NCBI GenBank assembly: GCA_031281945.1
Contig: JAITER010000093.1
Location: 1 to 36,150, forward strand
Origin: Spirochaetaceae bacterium
Lineage (GTDB): Bacteria > Spirochaetota > Spirochaetia > Treponematales > Breznakiellaceae
Direction: 5' to 3'
Length of the DNA: 36,150 nucleotides
This document shows, piece after piece, positions 17,102-25,286 of the stretch. A program made the translations under genes and the position numbers. The first letter of the stretch is position 1; each line of letters begins with the position of its first letter. Below the pieces are notes generated by a model. That model did no database searches. It saw only the letters and a list, made by a program, of their open reading frames with translations, and was not told where the DNA came from.

Positions 17102-19381
17102 ATGATTCAAAGAGTAACAAAAATGATAGCCGGAAAAGAATTAATTCTTGAAACCGGCAGAATAGCAAAGCAAGCCGCAGGCGCGGTTTTTGCGCAATAC
17201 GGCGGATCCGTGGTGATAGCTACAGCCTGCTGCTCGGAATCTTCGGTGGAAGGTTTAGATTATGTACCGGTAACTGTTGATTACAACGAAAAATACTACG
17301 CCGCCGGAAAAATTCCAGGCGGTTTTATTAAACGCGAGACGAAACCTAAAGACAAAGAAATTTTAGTCTCCCGCCTTATAGACAGGCCGATGCGCCCGCT
17401 TTTTGACAAAGCTTTTGGCCGTGAAATACAAATAGTGCCAACGGCGGTTTCCGCGGATCACGTCAACCCGACCGATGTAATAGCCGCCGCCGCCGCAAGC
17501 GCCGCCGTGCATATTTCGCCCATCCCTTTTAAAGGGCCCATAGCCGGCGTGCGCGTATGCCTTGTGAACGGGGAGCTTATAGCCAACCCAACGTATGAAC
17601 AAATTGAAAAATCCACTCTGGAAATAATAGTGGCCGGCACAAAAGACGGCATTACAATGGTGGAGGGGGGCGCTAAAGAAGTTAGCGAAGAGCTTATGTT
17701 AAGCGCCCTGCAAAAAGGCAGCGAAGTAATACACGAAATATGCGAATTGCAGGAAGAACTGCGCGCTCTGGCCGGAAAAGAAAAATTTCCGCTCGCTCCA
17801 GTCGCGGCGAAGCTGGAAAACTCAGACGAGATAAGGAGCGCGGCTTATCCGCGTCTTTTAGAAGCCTGTTTTATTAAAGAAAAAATGGCCAGGCGGGACG
17901 CTGTAAAATCCGTAAAAGAAGATTTCGCCCGTCAATATTCAGGACAGCTTGCGGATGAAGCCCAAAAAAAACTTTTTGACGCCCTCTTTGAGGATATGCA
18001 ATACGAAATACTGCGTTCCTCAATTTTAGACTCCGGAAAACGAGTGGACGGAAGAGGGCTTGAAGACATACGCCCCATAACCTGCGAAGTCGGCGTTCTT
18101 CCTTGCGTTCACGGCTCCGCGCTTTTCACCCGCGGCGAAACTCAGGCGCTCGCGGTTACTACTTTGGGAACCGTCTTGGACGAACAAGTTTTTGACGATA
18201 TAGAAGGCGACAAACGCGAAAACTTCATATTGCACTATAATTTCCCGCCTTATTCCGTAGGAGAGGTTGGAAGGCTTGGGGTCGGCAGACGGGAGATAGG
18301 GCATGGAAACCTCGCGCGGCGTTCCCTGGAGGCTATGACGCCTTCCAAAGAATCGTTTCCGTACACTATACGCGTGGTTTCGGAAATAATGGAATCCAAC
18401 GGCTCCTCGTCCATGGCTTCCGTTTGCGGCGGAACTTTAAGCCTTCTTCACGCCGGAGTGCCGATGAAAAAACCGGTGGCCGGAATAGCCATGGGCCTTA
18501 TCACCGAAAGCAACGCCCCGGACGCCCGCTATGCGATTTTAAGCGATATACTTGGCGATGAAGACCACTTGGGCGACATGGATTTTAAAGTCGCGGGAAC
18601 CGAAGACGGGATAACCGGGTTTCAGATGGACATAAAAATCGCCGGAGTAAGCATAGAGATAATGGAAAAGGCGCTTGCGCAGGCGAAACGCGGCAGGCTT
18701 CACATTCTGGGGATAATGAACCAGACGTTGAGCAAACCCGCGCCTACGATAAGCGACAACGCGCCCAAAATCACCACTTTTAAAATTGACGTAGACAAAA
18801 TAGGCGCGCTTATAGGGCCGGGCGGAAAAACCATAAAGGCGTTGTGCGAACAGTACGGAGTTAAAATCAACACGGAAAACGAAGGCACAGTCACCATATA
18901 CGGCAAAAACACGGCTTCCGCCGAGGAAGCTAAAGCGGCGGTTCTTGGAATTGCGAGCGACCCGGAAGCCGGAAAAATATATCAGGGCAGGGTTGTGCGC
19001 ATCATGGATTTCGGCGCTTTTGTCGAGATACTGCCCGGCAAAGAAGGGCTGGTTCATATATCGCGCCTTTCCCGCAGTCATGTGGCGCAAGTTAGCGACG
19101 TCTTGCGTGAAGGCCAGGAAATACCGGTTCTGCTTACCGAAGTAGACAAAATGGGCCGCTTAAATCTTTCGTACATTGACGCGATAGACCCGGACGGAGC
19201 GCCTCCCCCTCATGAACGCGCTCCCTACGGAGAACGCCCCAGAAGCGGCGGCTACAACAGGGACAGGGGCCGTGACGGCGGAGGTTATCGCGGCGGCGGC
19301 GGCAGAGACGGCGGAGGTTATCGCGGCAGGGACGGGGACGGCCCGCACTACGGCGGCGGCGGCAACAGGGGGCGCTGGTAA
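17102..19381 (+). CDS. pnp: Polyribonucleotide nucleotidyltransferase with Gly/Arg-rich tail
   Basis: 759 residues. PNPase degrades RNA 3'-5' with phosphate and can add tails. Two RNase PH domains (first with GKIPGGFIKRE and RLIDRPMRPLF; second from about 310 with GKRVDGRGLEDIRP, FPPYSVGE and SDILGDEDHLGDMDFKVAG) are followed by a KH domain (555-620, with GALIGPGGKTIKALCE) and an S1 domain (623-690, GRVVRIMDFGAFVEI). From about 700 the protein ends in a tail with repeated RDGGGYRG blocks resembling RGG boxes, absent in most PNPases. An AAGGA site precedes the ATG; 51 bp separate it from rpsO. Confidence 0.97.
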   Translation: MIQRVTKMIAGKELILETGRIAKQAAGAVFAQYGGSVVIATACCSESSVEGLDYVPVTVDYNEKYYAAGKIPGGFIKRETKPKDKEILVSRLIDRPMRPLFDKAFGREIQIVPTAVSADHVNPTDVIAAAAASAAVHISPIPFKGPIAGVRVCLVNGELIANPTYEQIEKSTLEIIVAGTKDGITMVEGGAKEVSEELMLSALQKGSEVIHEICELQEELRALAGKEKFPLAPVAAKLENSDEIRSAAYPRLLEACFIKEKMARRDAVKSVKEDFARQYSGQLADEAQKKLFDALFEDMQYEILRSSILDSGKRVDGRGLEDIRPITCEVGVLPCVHGSALFTRGETQALAVTTLGTVLDEQVFDDIEGDKRENFILHYNFPPYSVGEVGRLGVGRREIGHGNLARRSLEAMTPSKESFPYTIRVVSEIMESNGSSSMASVCGGTLSLLHAGVPMKKPVAGIAMGLITESNAPDARYAILSDILGDEDHLGDMDFKVAGTEDGITGFQMDIKIAGVSIEIMEKALAQAKRGRLHILGIMNQTLSKPAPTISDNAPKITTFKIDVDKIGALIGPGGKTIKALCEQYGVKINTENEGTVTIYGKNTASAEEAKAAVLGIASDPEAGKIYQGRVVRIMDFGAFVEILPGKEGLVHISRLSRSHVAQVSDVLREGQEIPVLLTEVDKMGRLNLSYIDAIDPDGAPPPHERAPYGERPRSGGYNRDRGRDGGGYRGGGGRDGGGYRGRDGDGPHYGGGGNRGRW

Positions 19382-19417
19382 GCTTTCACCGCTTCCTAAA
19401 CCCATAAACTGACGGCA

Positions 19418-19447
19418 AAAGGCGCACAAAGGTGCGCCTTTTTATTT
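19418..19447 (+). terminator. Rho-independent terminator of rpsO-pnp
   Basis: Perfect 10-bp stem AAAGGCGCAC (19418-19427) with GTGCGCCTTT (19432-19441), loop AAAG, followed by a T-rich tract. Confidence 0.9.
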
Positions 19448-19532
19448 TTAAAAACCTTGCGGGATAAATAAAACCTCAATATATTTACATAAAAAACTAA
19501 AGTTTACATCGAATTATTCCGATAATGGAGGT

Positions 19533-20582
19533 ATGAGGGGTATTTTTTACGGCAGGGCGACGGCTTTTTTGTATGTTTTATTCCTTTGTTTTTCTTTCGA
19601 TTCAGCCGGCGCGGCGGACGGGGAGCATATAGTTAAAAGCGGGGAGACGGTTTATTCTATTTCCCGAAAATACGGCGTAAAAGTAGACGAAATTCTTTTT
19701 ATAAACGAAATTGAAAACGCTAACAAAGTTATGGCGGGTCAAAAACTGCGCATCCCCTCCGGCCCGACTATGGCGCTTCCCATTTCGGACGCATCTTATA
19801 AAAAGCCGCCGGAAAGGGCTGTTTTTATAAATTACAAGGCCGAAAAAGGAGACACCCTTTACGGCCTTTCCCGCCGGTTCGGCGTAAGCGTGCAGGATTT
19901 AACCGCCGCAAACAATTATCCAAAAAACAAAATGTTAAAAATAGGCGAAACGGTGAAGATACCCGCGCCTGAAGAAAAATCCGCGTTAAACGCGGAAGGT
20001 TTTTCGCCTTTAAACATACCGCCGGGGCTTCCCGCGGACAAACTGGCCCAGCCGCTCAATTCCGGCCCGTCATTAAGGCCGCCGGAAGGCCCCATGCCGG
20101 AAGCGATTATCGCGCAAGGCGGCGCGGCTTCGAAAAACACTGTTCTTATACCAGCCTCATCTTCAGCAAAAAATTCCGCGCCGGCTTCTTCGATAGGGTC
20201 TAAGACCGCGTCCAAGCCGGTTGATTTGCGTTTAAAATGGCCCATAAAAATTAAAGAAGCGTCGTACATGACGGGCAAACTTGACGGAGTGGTTCTGACC
20301 GGGGAAAAAACCGCGCCGGTTCAAAGCATAAGTTCCGGCACGGTCGCGTCCGCCGGGCCTTACAGGGGCTTTGGCAGAGTCGCCATAGTTCAATCCGATT
20401 CCGGCTACATTTATGTTTACGGAGGGTGTGAACAACTTTCCGTTAAAGCCGGAGAGCGCGTAGCCTACGGCGAGGAAATAGGCCGGCTTGGGGTGGATGC
20501 GGCGTCCCAAAAACCCAGACTTTTTTTTATGGTGTATAATGGCGTCAAGGCCATAGACCCCGCAAAAGCCCCCAGAATTTAA
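19533..20582 (+). CDS. Secreted LysM protein with degenerate M23 (LytM-like) domain
   Basis: 349 residues. A signal peptide (about 1-27, hydrophobic ATAFLYVLFLCFSF then SAGA-A) exports it to the envelope. Two LysM domains follow (about 33-77, HIVKSGETVYSISRKYGVK; and about 95-145, KAEKGDTLYGLSRRFGVS), which bind peptidoglycan. A Pro/Ala/Ser-rich linker leads to a C-terminal M23-type fold (about 232-349) with SSGTVASAGPYRGFGRVAIV and PRLFFMVYNG where LHFEV would be. The zinc-binding His residues are absent, so it is probably not a peptidase but an EnvC/NlpD-like activator of amidases; this role is inference. A GGAGG touches the ATG (1 nt spacing) and GATAAT lies 6 nt before it, so the initiation mode is unclear. 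DUF445 follows within 5 nt. Confidence 0.85.
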   Translation: MRGIFYGRATAFLYVLFLCFSFDSAGAADGEHIVKSGETVYSISRKYGVKVDEILFINEIENANKVMAGQKLRIPSGPTMALPISDASYKKPPERAVFINYKAEKGDTLYGLSRRFGVSVQDLTAANNYPKNKMLKIGETVKIPAPEEKSALNAEGFSPLNIPPGLPADKLAQPLNSGPSLRPPEGPMPEAIIAQGGAASKNTVLIPASSSAKNSAPASSIGSKTASKPVDLRLKWPIKIKEASYMTGKLDGVVLTGEKTAPVQSISSGTVASAGPYRGFGRVAIVQSDSGYIYVYGGCEQLSVKAGERVAYGEEIGRLGVDAASQKPRLFFMVYNGVKAIDPAKAPRI

Positions 20583-20587
20583 CATCC

Positions 20588-23500
20588 ATGCCCCAGCCTT
20601 TTATCAACGAACTTATTTTTTCCTGCATCTCAGGGGCGGTTTCAGGCTATATAACAAACAGTATAGCGGTGAATATGCTGTTCAAAAAATTTCTTGGAAG
20701 ATGGGGCGGCGTAATAGAAGATAATTACGAAGAGTTTATAGAAAATATAGCGGCGCTTGTAGAAGATAATTTATTGAATTATAAAGCGTTAGAAAACGCC
20801 GTTAATGAAGATTCATTTAAAAAACTTTTATACTCCAGCGCGGAAACTTTTTTTAACAAGACGTTGCCTCAAAAAACGGGAGACGCCGCGTTATGTGATA
20901 TACCAGGCTCGGAAAAAAGCGCCGCCGGTTTAATTGAGCTTTTAAAAGACTGCGAAAGCGAATTATTCACTCTGATTAATGCAAACATATTACAGCATAA
21001 AAAATTTATAGACTTAATTTCTGGTGAACAATACGCGGTTTTTATAAATGAAACTGTAAAACGCCTGTTTTTAACTCAGAAAACATTGGATTTTGATTTA
21101 GAAGCCATTCTTTATTCTTTTTGCGAAAAGAAATATATAACGGATTTTATTAACGAAGAAGAAATAAAAATTATTGCGCATAATATATTTTATTTTGCCA
21201 AAGATTTTTCTAATCTTTTAAAAAAGACGGAATATTCCGGCTGTTTTTTTGAGACGTTTTTGGAATCGAAATTATTTTTTTCATTTGCGCGGGAAGCGGG
21301 AGAAAAAATAAAAAATCTTCCATTTTCTTCGTTTGAGCTTAAAAACAAAGAGAATTTTTTTGAACTGGCGGCGAGAAACGCCGCAAACACGGCGCTTTCC
21401 GCCGCCCGCGCTCCTTTTGGTGAAAAATTTATAAAAGAAGCCGCTGAAGCGATTCTTGAAAAGATGAAAACCATAGACCAAAACCCGGCCTCTTTTTTTT
21501 ACCTGGAAAAAGAAAGCGGAATAGAAGAAGCTGTTTTTGACATATTGGAGGAGGCGCGTTCCGTTTTAAAAGAAAACAGGGAGGAAGTTGAAGATTTAAT
21601 AAACCTGGCCATTGATGAAGAACTGCAAAAAACCGCCTGGGGATCCGTTTTAAAATCTGTTAAAGACATATTCGGCTATTCTTCTCCAAAAGGAAAAAGC
21701 GCCGCCGTAAAAATAGAAGAAGCCGTAACTGCGTCTTACGCGAAAGTATGCAACCGGGTGAAACAAAAAACGGACTTTTTTTTTAACAAACAAACAATAG
21801 GTTCCGCAATAGGTTCTTTAATTGAAAAAGAAAATATTAACGCGGAAATTGTTTATAATTTTATATGCGCATATCTTGAAAACCTCCAGGAAAAGAAAGA
21901 AATTTTGCCAAAATCTCTTTTGGATAAAAAACCCGGAGATTTTATAAATACAGATTTTGTTTATATACAAAAAAAAGGGCTGTATTTCGCGTACAATTTT
22001 ATTGTAAAAGAAAACCGCTTTGCGCCGTTATCCGAAAAAAACTGGACGTCTTTTGCGGAAAAGAAAGTTTCATCTTTTCTGGAAAAACGCGGCGATTTAA
22101 CCGCCCTTTCTTTCATAAATCCACGCGGCGCTTTTATACGGGCGGATGAAAAAAAAACTGTAAACTTTTTTTTATCTATGCAAAAAACGGTTTTGTCTTT
22201 GGGCTTGGGCGGATTTTTTTACAAAATAAAAACGCCGTTAATAAACTGGAACTCGATTTGGGAAAAAAACAAAAATACAAAAATAAATTTATATCTGGAA
22301 AAATTAAAAAATAAACATATATTCGCGAAAACAGCTGAAGGCGCTTTGTTTATTATAAATAAAAATCTAAAAAAACTGCTTTACGGCAATGTTTCGGCGC
22401 TTGTAAAATGGAAGTTGAGCTCCCATACGCCGGCGGAAATCAATGTTTTGGCGCAGGGGTTTATTGGCGGTGAAATGGGGCCGATAAACCTGCTGGGCGG
22501 GTTTTTGGGGGCTTTGTGCGGGATTTTAAGCGCTTGCGCCTTCGCTTTATTCGACCCTGAGGGCGGAAGCGGAATTTTGCGCCTGCCTTTGTATTGCGTT
22601 ATTTTCGCCGCGATGGGCGTATTTACAAACGCAATCGCCGTGCGAATGTTGTTTAGGCCGTATAAAAAATTCATTTTTAACACGCCTCCTTTTATAGGCG
22701 TCGTAGCTCTAAGAAAAAAAGATTTCGCAAAAAATACAGCCTCTTTCGTTTCACAAAGCGCTGTTTCTGAAGGCGCCCTGGATTTCGCTTTTAAATTAAA
22801 CATGGAAAAAATGAGGAAAAAATATATTTCCATCCTGGAAGACCCGGAAAACACGCGGCAAGCTTTAATTTATAATGATATTATTTTAAATTACTCTTTT
22901 AATAACGGGAAAAAAATAAATTATTTTTTGGCTCAGTCTTTAAAAGATTACGCTCTAAAAAACTCAGCCGCTTTATCAAGTTATATTTACAATTCTATAC
23001 AGCGCTCAAAAAAGCAAAATAAAAATTATCCGGTTTTAATCCACTCGGCGATAAACGGCTTTTTGGATTTAGCGTCTTCCGGCGGCGGCGGCGATTTTAT
23101 TTGGGAAAAAATAAGAAGCAAAAGCTCATCCGCCGTTTTAAACAAAATCGATTTCGTCATTAAAACCAAAGCGCAAAATTATTCCGCTTCCTTTATTGAA
23201 AATTTAAATAGCGGCGCAATCATAAATTTTATACTTTTAAAAAAAAGTTTTTTTTACAACGCGGCGTCAATTCCGCTAAAAGAAACGGCGGCTTATCCTT
23301 TTATAAATAAATTGCCGGTTAAAACGGCGGCCTTTATATGCGGCGGCAAGCCGGCGTCTTTTTTGGAAGATTTTTTTTTCAGAGCGCTAAAGTCGCGTTT
23401 TAGCGGGGAGGCGTCCGTTAAAGACGCGGTTTTTTTTGTTGAAAATTCGGTTTTAGGCGGAAAAACAGGGGCCGTAGCGGATAAATTAACCGGTTTTCTT

Positions 23501-24568
23501 TTTGAGGCCGTTCAAAAAGAATTGAAGGCTGAAAGGAGCGCGATATGCGAAACCGTGCTTGGCGGCATGAACTTCGCCTCCAGAGCCGCCGCGGGAAGCA
23601 AAGTTCCGGCCATTGTAGATTTGATTATAGATGAAAAACTTCCGGTTTTTTTTCTGAATAAAAGAAAAAGCTTTAGCGCCGCGGTTGAAAGAGCCCTTTA
23701 CGGCAAAAAAATATCCAGTTTGGGCTTTAGAAAAACAAAAGATATAAAAACACAAAGTGAAAAAGCTATAAGCCGCGTCCTTGACAATGAAGCGCTAAAA
23801 AAAACTACGGCTGAATTTTTATATATATTTATCACGCGGATTCTGGAAAAAGACGCCAAAACATTGCTAAAAAAAACAGGCGTAAAAAATATAGAAGACC
23901 TTATCCACATAATAAATCCTTTATTAACTGAATTATTAATAGTTTTAAAAGAAAAACGCGAAGATAAAGATTTTTTAAATGATTTAAGCGCAATTTTGTT
24001 TGAGGCGATAAAAGAAATTTTTAAAGATGTTAAACTAGGCGATTTAGCAAGCAATTTAAACGTTAAAGAAATCATAAACCGCTTCTTTAATATATTAAAA
24101 AATGACGCACAGACCGTCGATTTGGCCGCCGAAACAATTTTTGTTTATTTATCCGCAATAAACGAAAACGGCGCTTTGTTAGACGAAAATTTTATAAAAA
24201 ATAATATACAAAATTTTATTGAATCTGTTATAAAAAACGATTTTTCAAAAATTGAAGGCCTTTTGGAAGAACTTATAGAAAGTTTTTTAAAACGCGCGTT
24301 TTTTCGTCTAACGGAAGAAACTAAAAAGAAAATTATTTTTGATTACCTTTTTGACGCTTTTACCGCCGCCGCCGGAAGCAACATGGAAGGAGTGAACGCC
24401 GCCATAGATGTAAGAGGGATTGTGGAAAAAGAAATAAACGAAATGCACCCCGCAAAAATAGAAGAAACGTTTTATAAATTCGCCGGAAGCTATTTTAAAA
24501 AAATAATATTTTACGGCTGGATAGGCGCCGCCGGCGGCGTCGCGGCCTTTATTTCCCGTTTTTTTTAA
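20588..24568 (+). CDS. Very large DUF445-type membrane protein
   Basis: 1326 residues, roughly three times a usual DUF445 protein. The ATG is 5 nt after the LysM stop, so the genes are co-transcribed and probably coupled. DUF445 hallmarks occur twice: GYITNSIAVNMLFKKFLG in the N-terminal 35 residues and GVFTNAIAVRMLFRPYKKFI at about 678-697, the second just after two hydrophobic spans (FLGALCGILSACAFALF and LYCVIFAAMGVF). A last hydrophobic helix ends the chain (YGWIGAAGGVAAFISRFF). Between these lie long charged helical regions rich in Lys, Glu, Asn and Phe. This suggests two fused DUF445 units, with anchors at N-terminus, centre and C-terminus. The biochemical function of DUF445 is not known. 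Pairing with a LysM protein suggests an envelope-spanning role. Confidence 0.8.
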   Translation: MPQPFINELIFSCISGAVSGYITNSIAVNMLFKKFLGRWGGVIEDNYEEFIENIAALVEDNLLNYKALENAVNEDSFKKLLYSSAETFFNKTLPQKTGDAALCDIPGSEKSAAGLIELLKDCESELFTLINANILQHKKFIDLISGEQYAVFINETVKRLFLTQKTLDFDLEAILYSFCEKKYITDFINEEEIKIIAHNIFYFAKDFSNLLKKTEYSGCFFETFLESKLFFSFAREAGEKIKNLPFSSFELKNKENFFELAARNAANTALSAARAPFGEKFIKEAAEAILEKMKTIDQNPASFFYLEKESGIEEAVFDILEEARSVLKENREEVEDLINLAIDEELQKTAWGSVLKSVKDIFGYSSPKGKSAAVKIEEAVTASYAKVCNRVKQKTDFFFNKQTIGSAIGSLIEKENINAEIVYNFICAYLENLQEKKEILPKSLLDKKPGDFINTDFVYIQKKGLYFAYNFIVKENRFAPLSEKNWTSFAEKKVSSFLEKRGDLTALSFINPRGAFIRADEKKTVNFFLSMQKTVLSLGLGGFFYKIKTPLINWNSIWEKNKNTKINLYLEKLKNKHIFAKTAEGALFIINKNLKKLLYGNVSALVKWKLSSHTPAEINVLAQGFIGGEMGPINLLGGFLGALCGILSACAFALFDPEGGSGILRLPLYCVIFAAMGVFTNAIAVRMLFRPYKKFIFNTPPFIGVVALRKKDFAKNTASFVSQSAVSEGALDFAFKLNMEKMRKKYISILEDPENTRQALIYNDIILNYSFNNGKKINYFLAQSLKDYALKNSAALSSYIYNSIQRSKKQNKNYPVLIHSAINGFLDLASSGGGGDFIWEKIRSKSSSAVLNKIDFVIKTKAQNYSASFIENLNSGAIINFILLKKSFFYNAASIPLKETAAYPFINKLPVKTAAFICGGKPASFLEDFFFRALKSRFSGEASVKDAVFFVENSVLGGKTGAVADKLTGFLFEAVQKELKAERSAICETVLGGMNFASRAAAGSKVPAIVDLIIDEKLPVFFLNKRKSFSAAVERALYGKKISSLGFRKTKDIKTQSEKAISRVLDNEALKKTTAEFLYIFITRILEKDAKTLLKKTGVKNIEDLIHIINPLLTELLIVLKEKREDKDFLNDLSAILFEAIKEIFKDVKLGDLASNLNVKEIINRFFNILKNDAQTVDLAAETIFVYLSAINENGALLDENFIKNNIQNFIESVIKNDFSKIEGLLEELIESFLKRAFFRLTEETKKKIIFDYLFDAFTAAAGSNMEGVNAAIDVRGIVEKEINEMHPAKIEETFYKFAGSYFKKIIFYGWIGAAGGVAAFISRFF

Positions 24569-24621
24569 CAGTGTAGCATTTCCCCCGCGCCAAACCGCCG
24601 CATACACCTGAAACGTTATGC
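24567..24621 (+). other. Short attC-like site after the DUF445 gene
   Basis: The left part TAACAGTGTAGC pairs imperfectly with the right part GCATACACCTGAAACGTTA: AAC with GTT at the ends, and GTGTAGC with GCATACAC inside, the right side carrying extra bases as in integron attC sites. The right end (CATACA then ACGTTA) resembles that of the attC-like element at 35975-36150, and the GTTATGC end resembles that at 34600-34606. It is followed by a truncated antitoxin gene, a typical cassette cargo. Inference from pairing pattern only. Confidence 0.4.
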
Positions 24622-24666
24622 GCCATTGGCGCGGAAGCAGGGGCCGTATAAAATGAAGGAGAAAAT

Positions 24667-24795
24667 ATGCCATTATTGCAGGTAAGAGATTTTCCAGATG
24701 ATGTTTACGAGGAGATCGCGTTTGAGGCGCATCGACCTTTAACCCGCGCATTTTTCGCGTCTGGACGCAGAAAGCGCGGTTTTTGCGCGGCGTAG
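24667..24795 (+). pseudogene. Truncated ribbon-helix-helix antitoxin (FitA/VapB-like)
   Basis: The ORF begins MPLLQVRDFPDDVYEEIAFE, a typical N-terminus of FitA/VapB-like RHH antitoxins that repress their own operon and neutralise a PIN toxin. GGAG lies 6 nt before the ATG. After about 23 residues the similarity stops, and the frame runs into block A of the long dispersed repeat, ending at 24795 after 42 codons. The rest of the antitoxin and any toxin are missing. The repeat probably inserted here or replaced the rest by deletion. Confidence 0.55.
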
Positions 24796-24940
24796 CGCCG
24801 CGAAACCGCGCCCGGCAATGTAAAAGCCCGCCAGACGCGTAAATTACGGTCGCTAAATAAAACGGCGCCGCGAACTGTGGGTGGGTCTGGGAGGCCAGGG
24901 CCTCCCAGCGGGGTTTGGGGGCGGAGCCCCCAGCCGCGCC
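24774..24940 (+). repeat. Long dispersed repeat, copy 2
   Basis: Same block order as 9384-9533. Block A (24774-24819) is more symmetric: GCGCGGTTT/AAACCGCGC encloses CGCGGCG TAG CGCCGCG. Block B (about 24878-24935) again has CTGGGAGGCC/GGCCTCCCAG and TGGGGGC/GCCCCCA hairpins. The middle (24820-24875) does not match copy 1. Confidence 0.75.
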
Positions 24941-24989
24941 CTGGATTGGCCGGATGCGGCGCCGCTAGAGAAAGCGCAAGGGGATTGAA

Positions 24990-25127
24990 CTTCAAATGCG
25001 CGTAGCGCATTTGAAGTTTGGCTGTATTTGATAAAAACGGCCTTCGTCCGTTGTTTATCAAATGCGCGTAGCGCATTTGAAGTTTTGCTGTATTTGATAA
25101 AAACGGCCTTCGTCCGTTGTTTATCAA
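24990..25127 (+). repeat. Two tandem 66-bp units with nested hairpins
   Basis: The unit starting at AAATGCG (24994) recurs at 25060, a 66-bp period. Each unit has a palindrome with GTA loop (first copy CTTCAAATGCGC/GCGCATTTGAAG, 12 bp) and a second hairpin, TTTGATAAA/TTTATCAAA, enclosing ACGG/CCGT. The period is a multiple of three, so the minus strand gives a 22-residue repeat by chance; I see no start or neighbour supporting a gene. Confidence 0.7.
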
Positions 25128-25162
25128 ATACAGCGCCTTATCACCAGATGCGCAAGGGATAG

Positions 25163-25245
25163 GAGCTAAAATTAAACGCGGCGGCGTTTTACGCCGTTGC
25201 GTTTAATTTTAGCGGATAGCCCGGTTTTTGCGTAGCAAAAATGCG
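25163..25245 (+). repeat. Long hairpin and GTA-loop hairpin before proB 3' end
   Basis: GCTAAAATTAAACGC pairs perfectly over 15 bp with GCGTTTAATTTTAGC and encloses CGGCG/CGCCG (about 25163-25213). It is followed by TTTTTGC GTA GCAAAAA (about 25226-25243). They lie downstream of proB, which reads from the other strand, and could protect or end its mRNA. Confidence 0.55.
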
Positions 25246-25286
25246 CCCGCTTCCCAAAGAACAGCTTAAAAACGCCGGTTTTTAAT

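Noticed and set aside
24705..25127. 140-residue minus ORF with a 22-residue repeat
   Set aside because: It is explained by the 66-bp tandem units and the long dispersed repeat; no start site or homology.
24990..25137. CRISPR-like direct repeats
   Set aside because: Only two adjacent units with no distinct spacers; the structure is a plain tandem duplication with hairpins.
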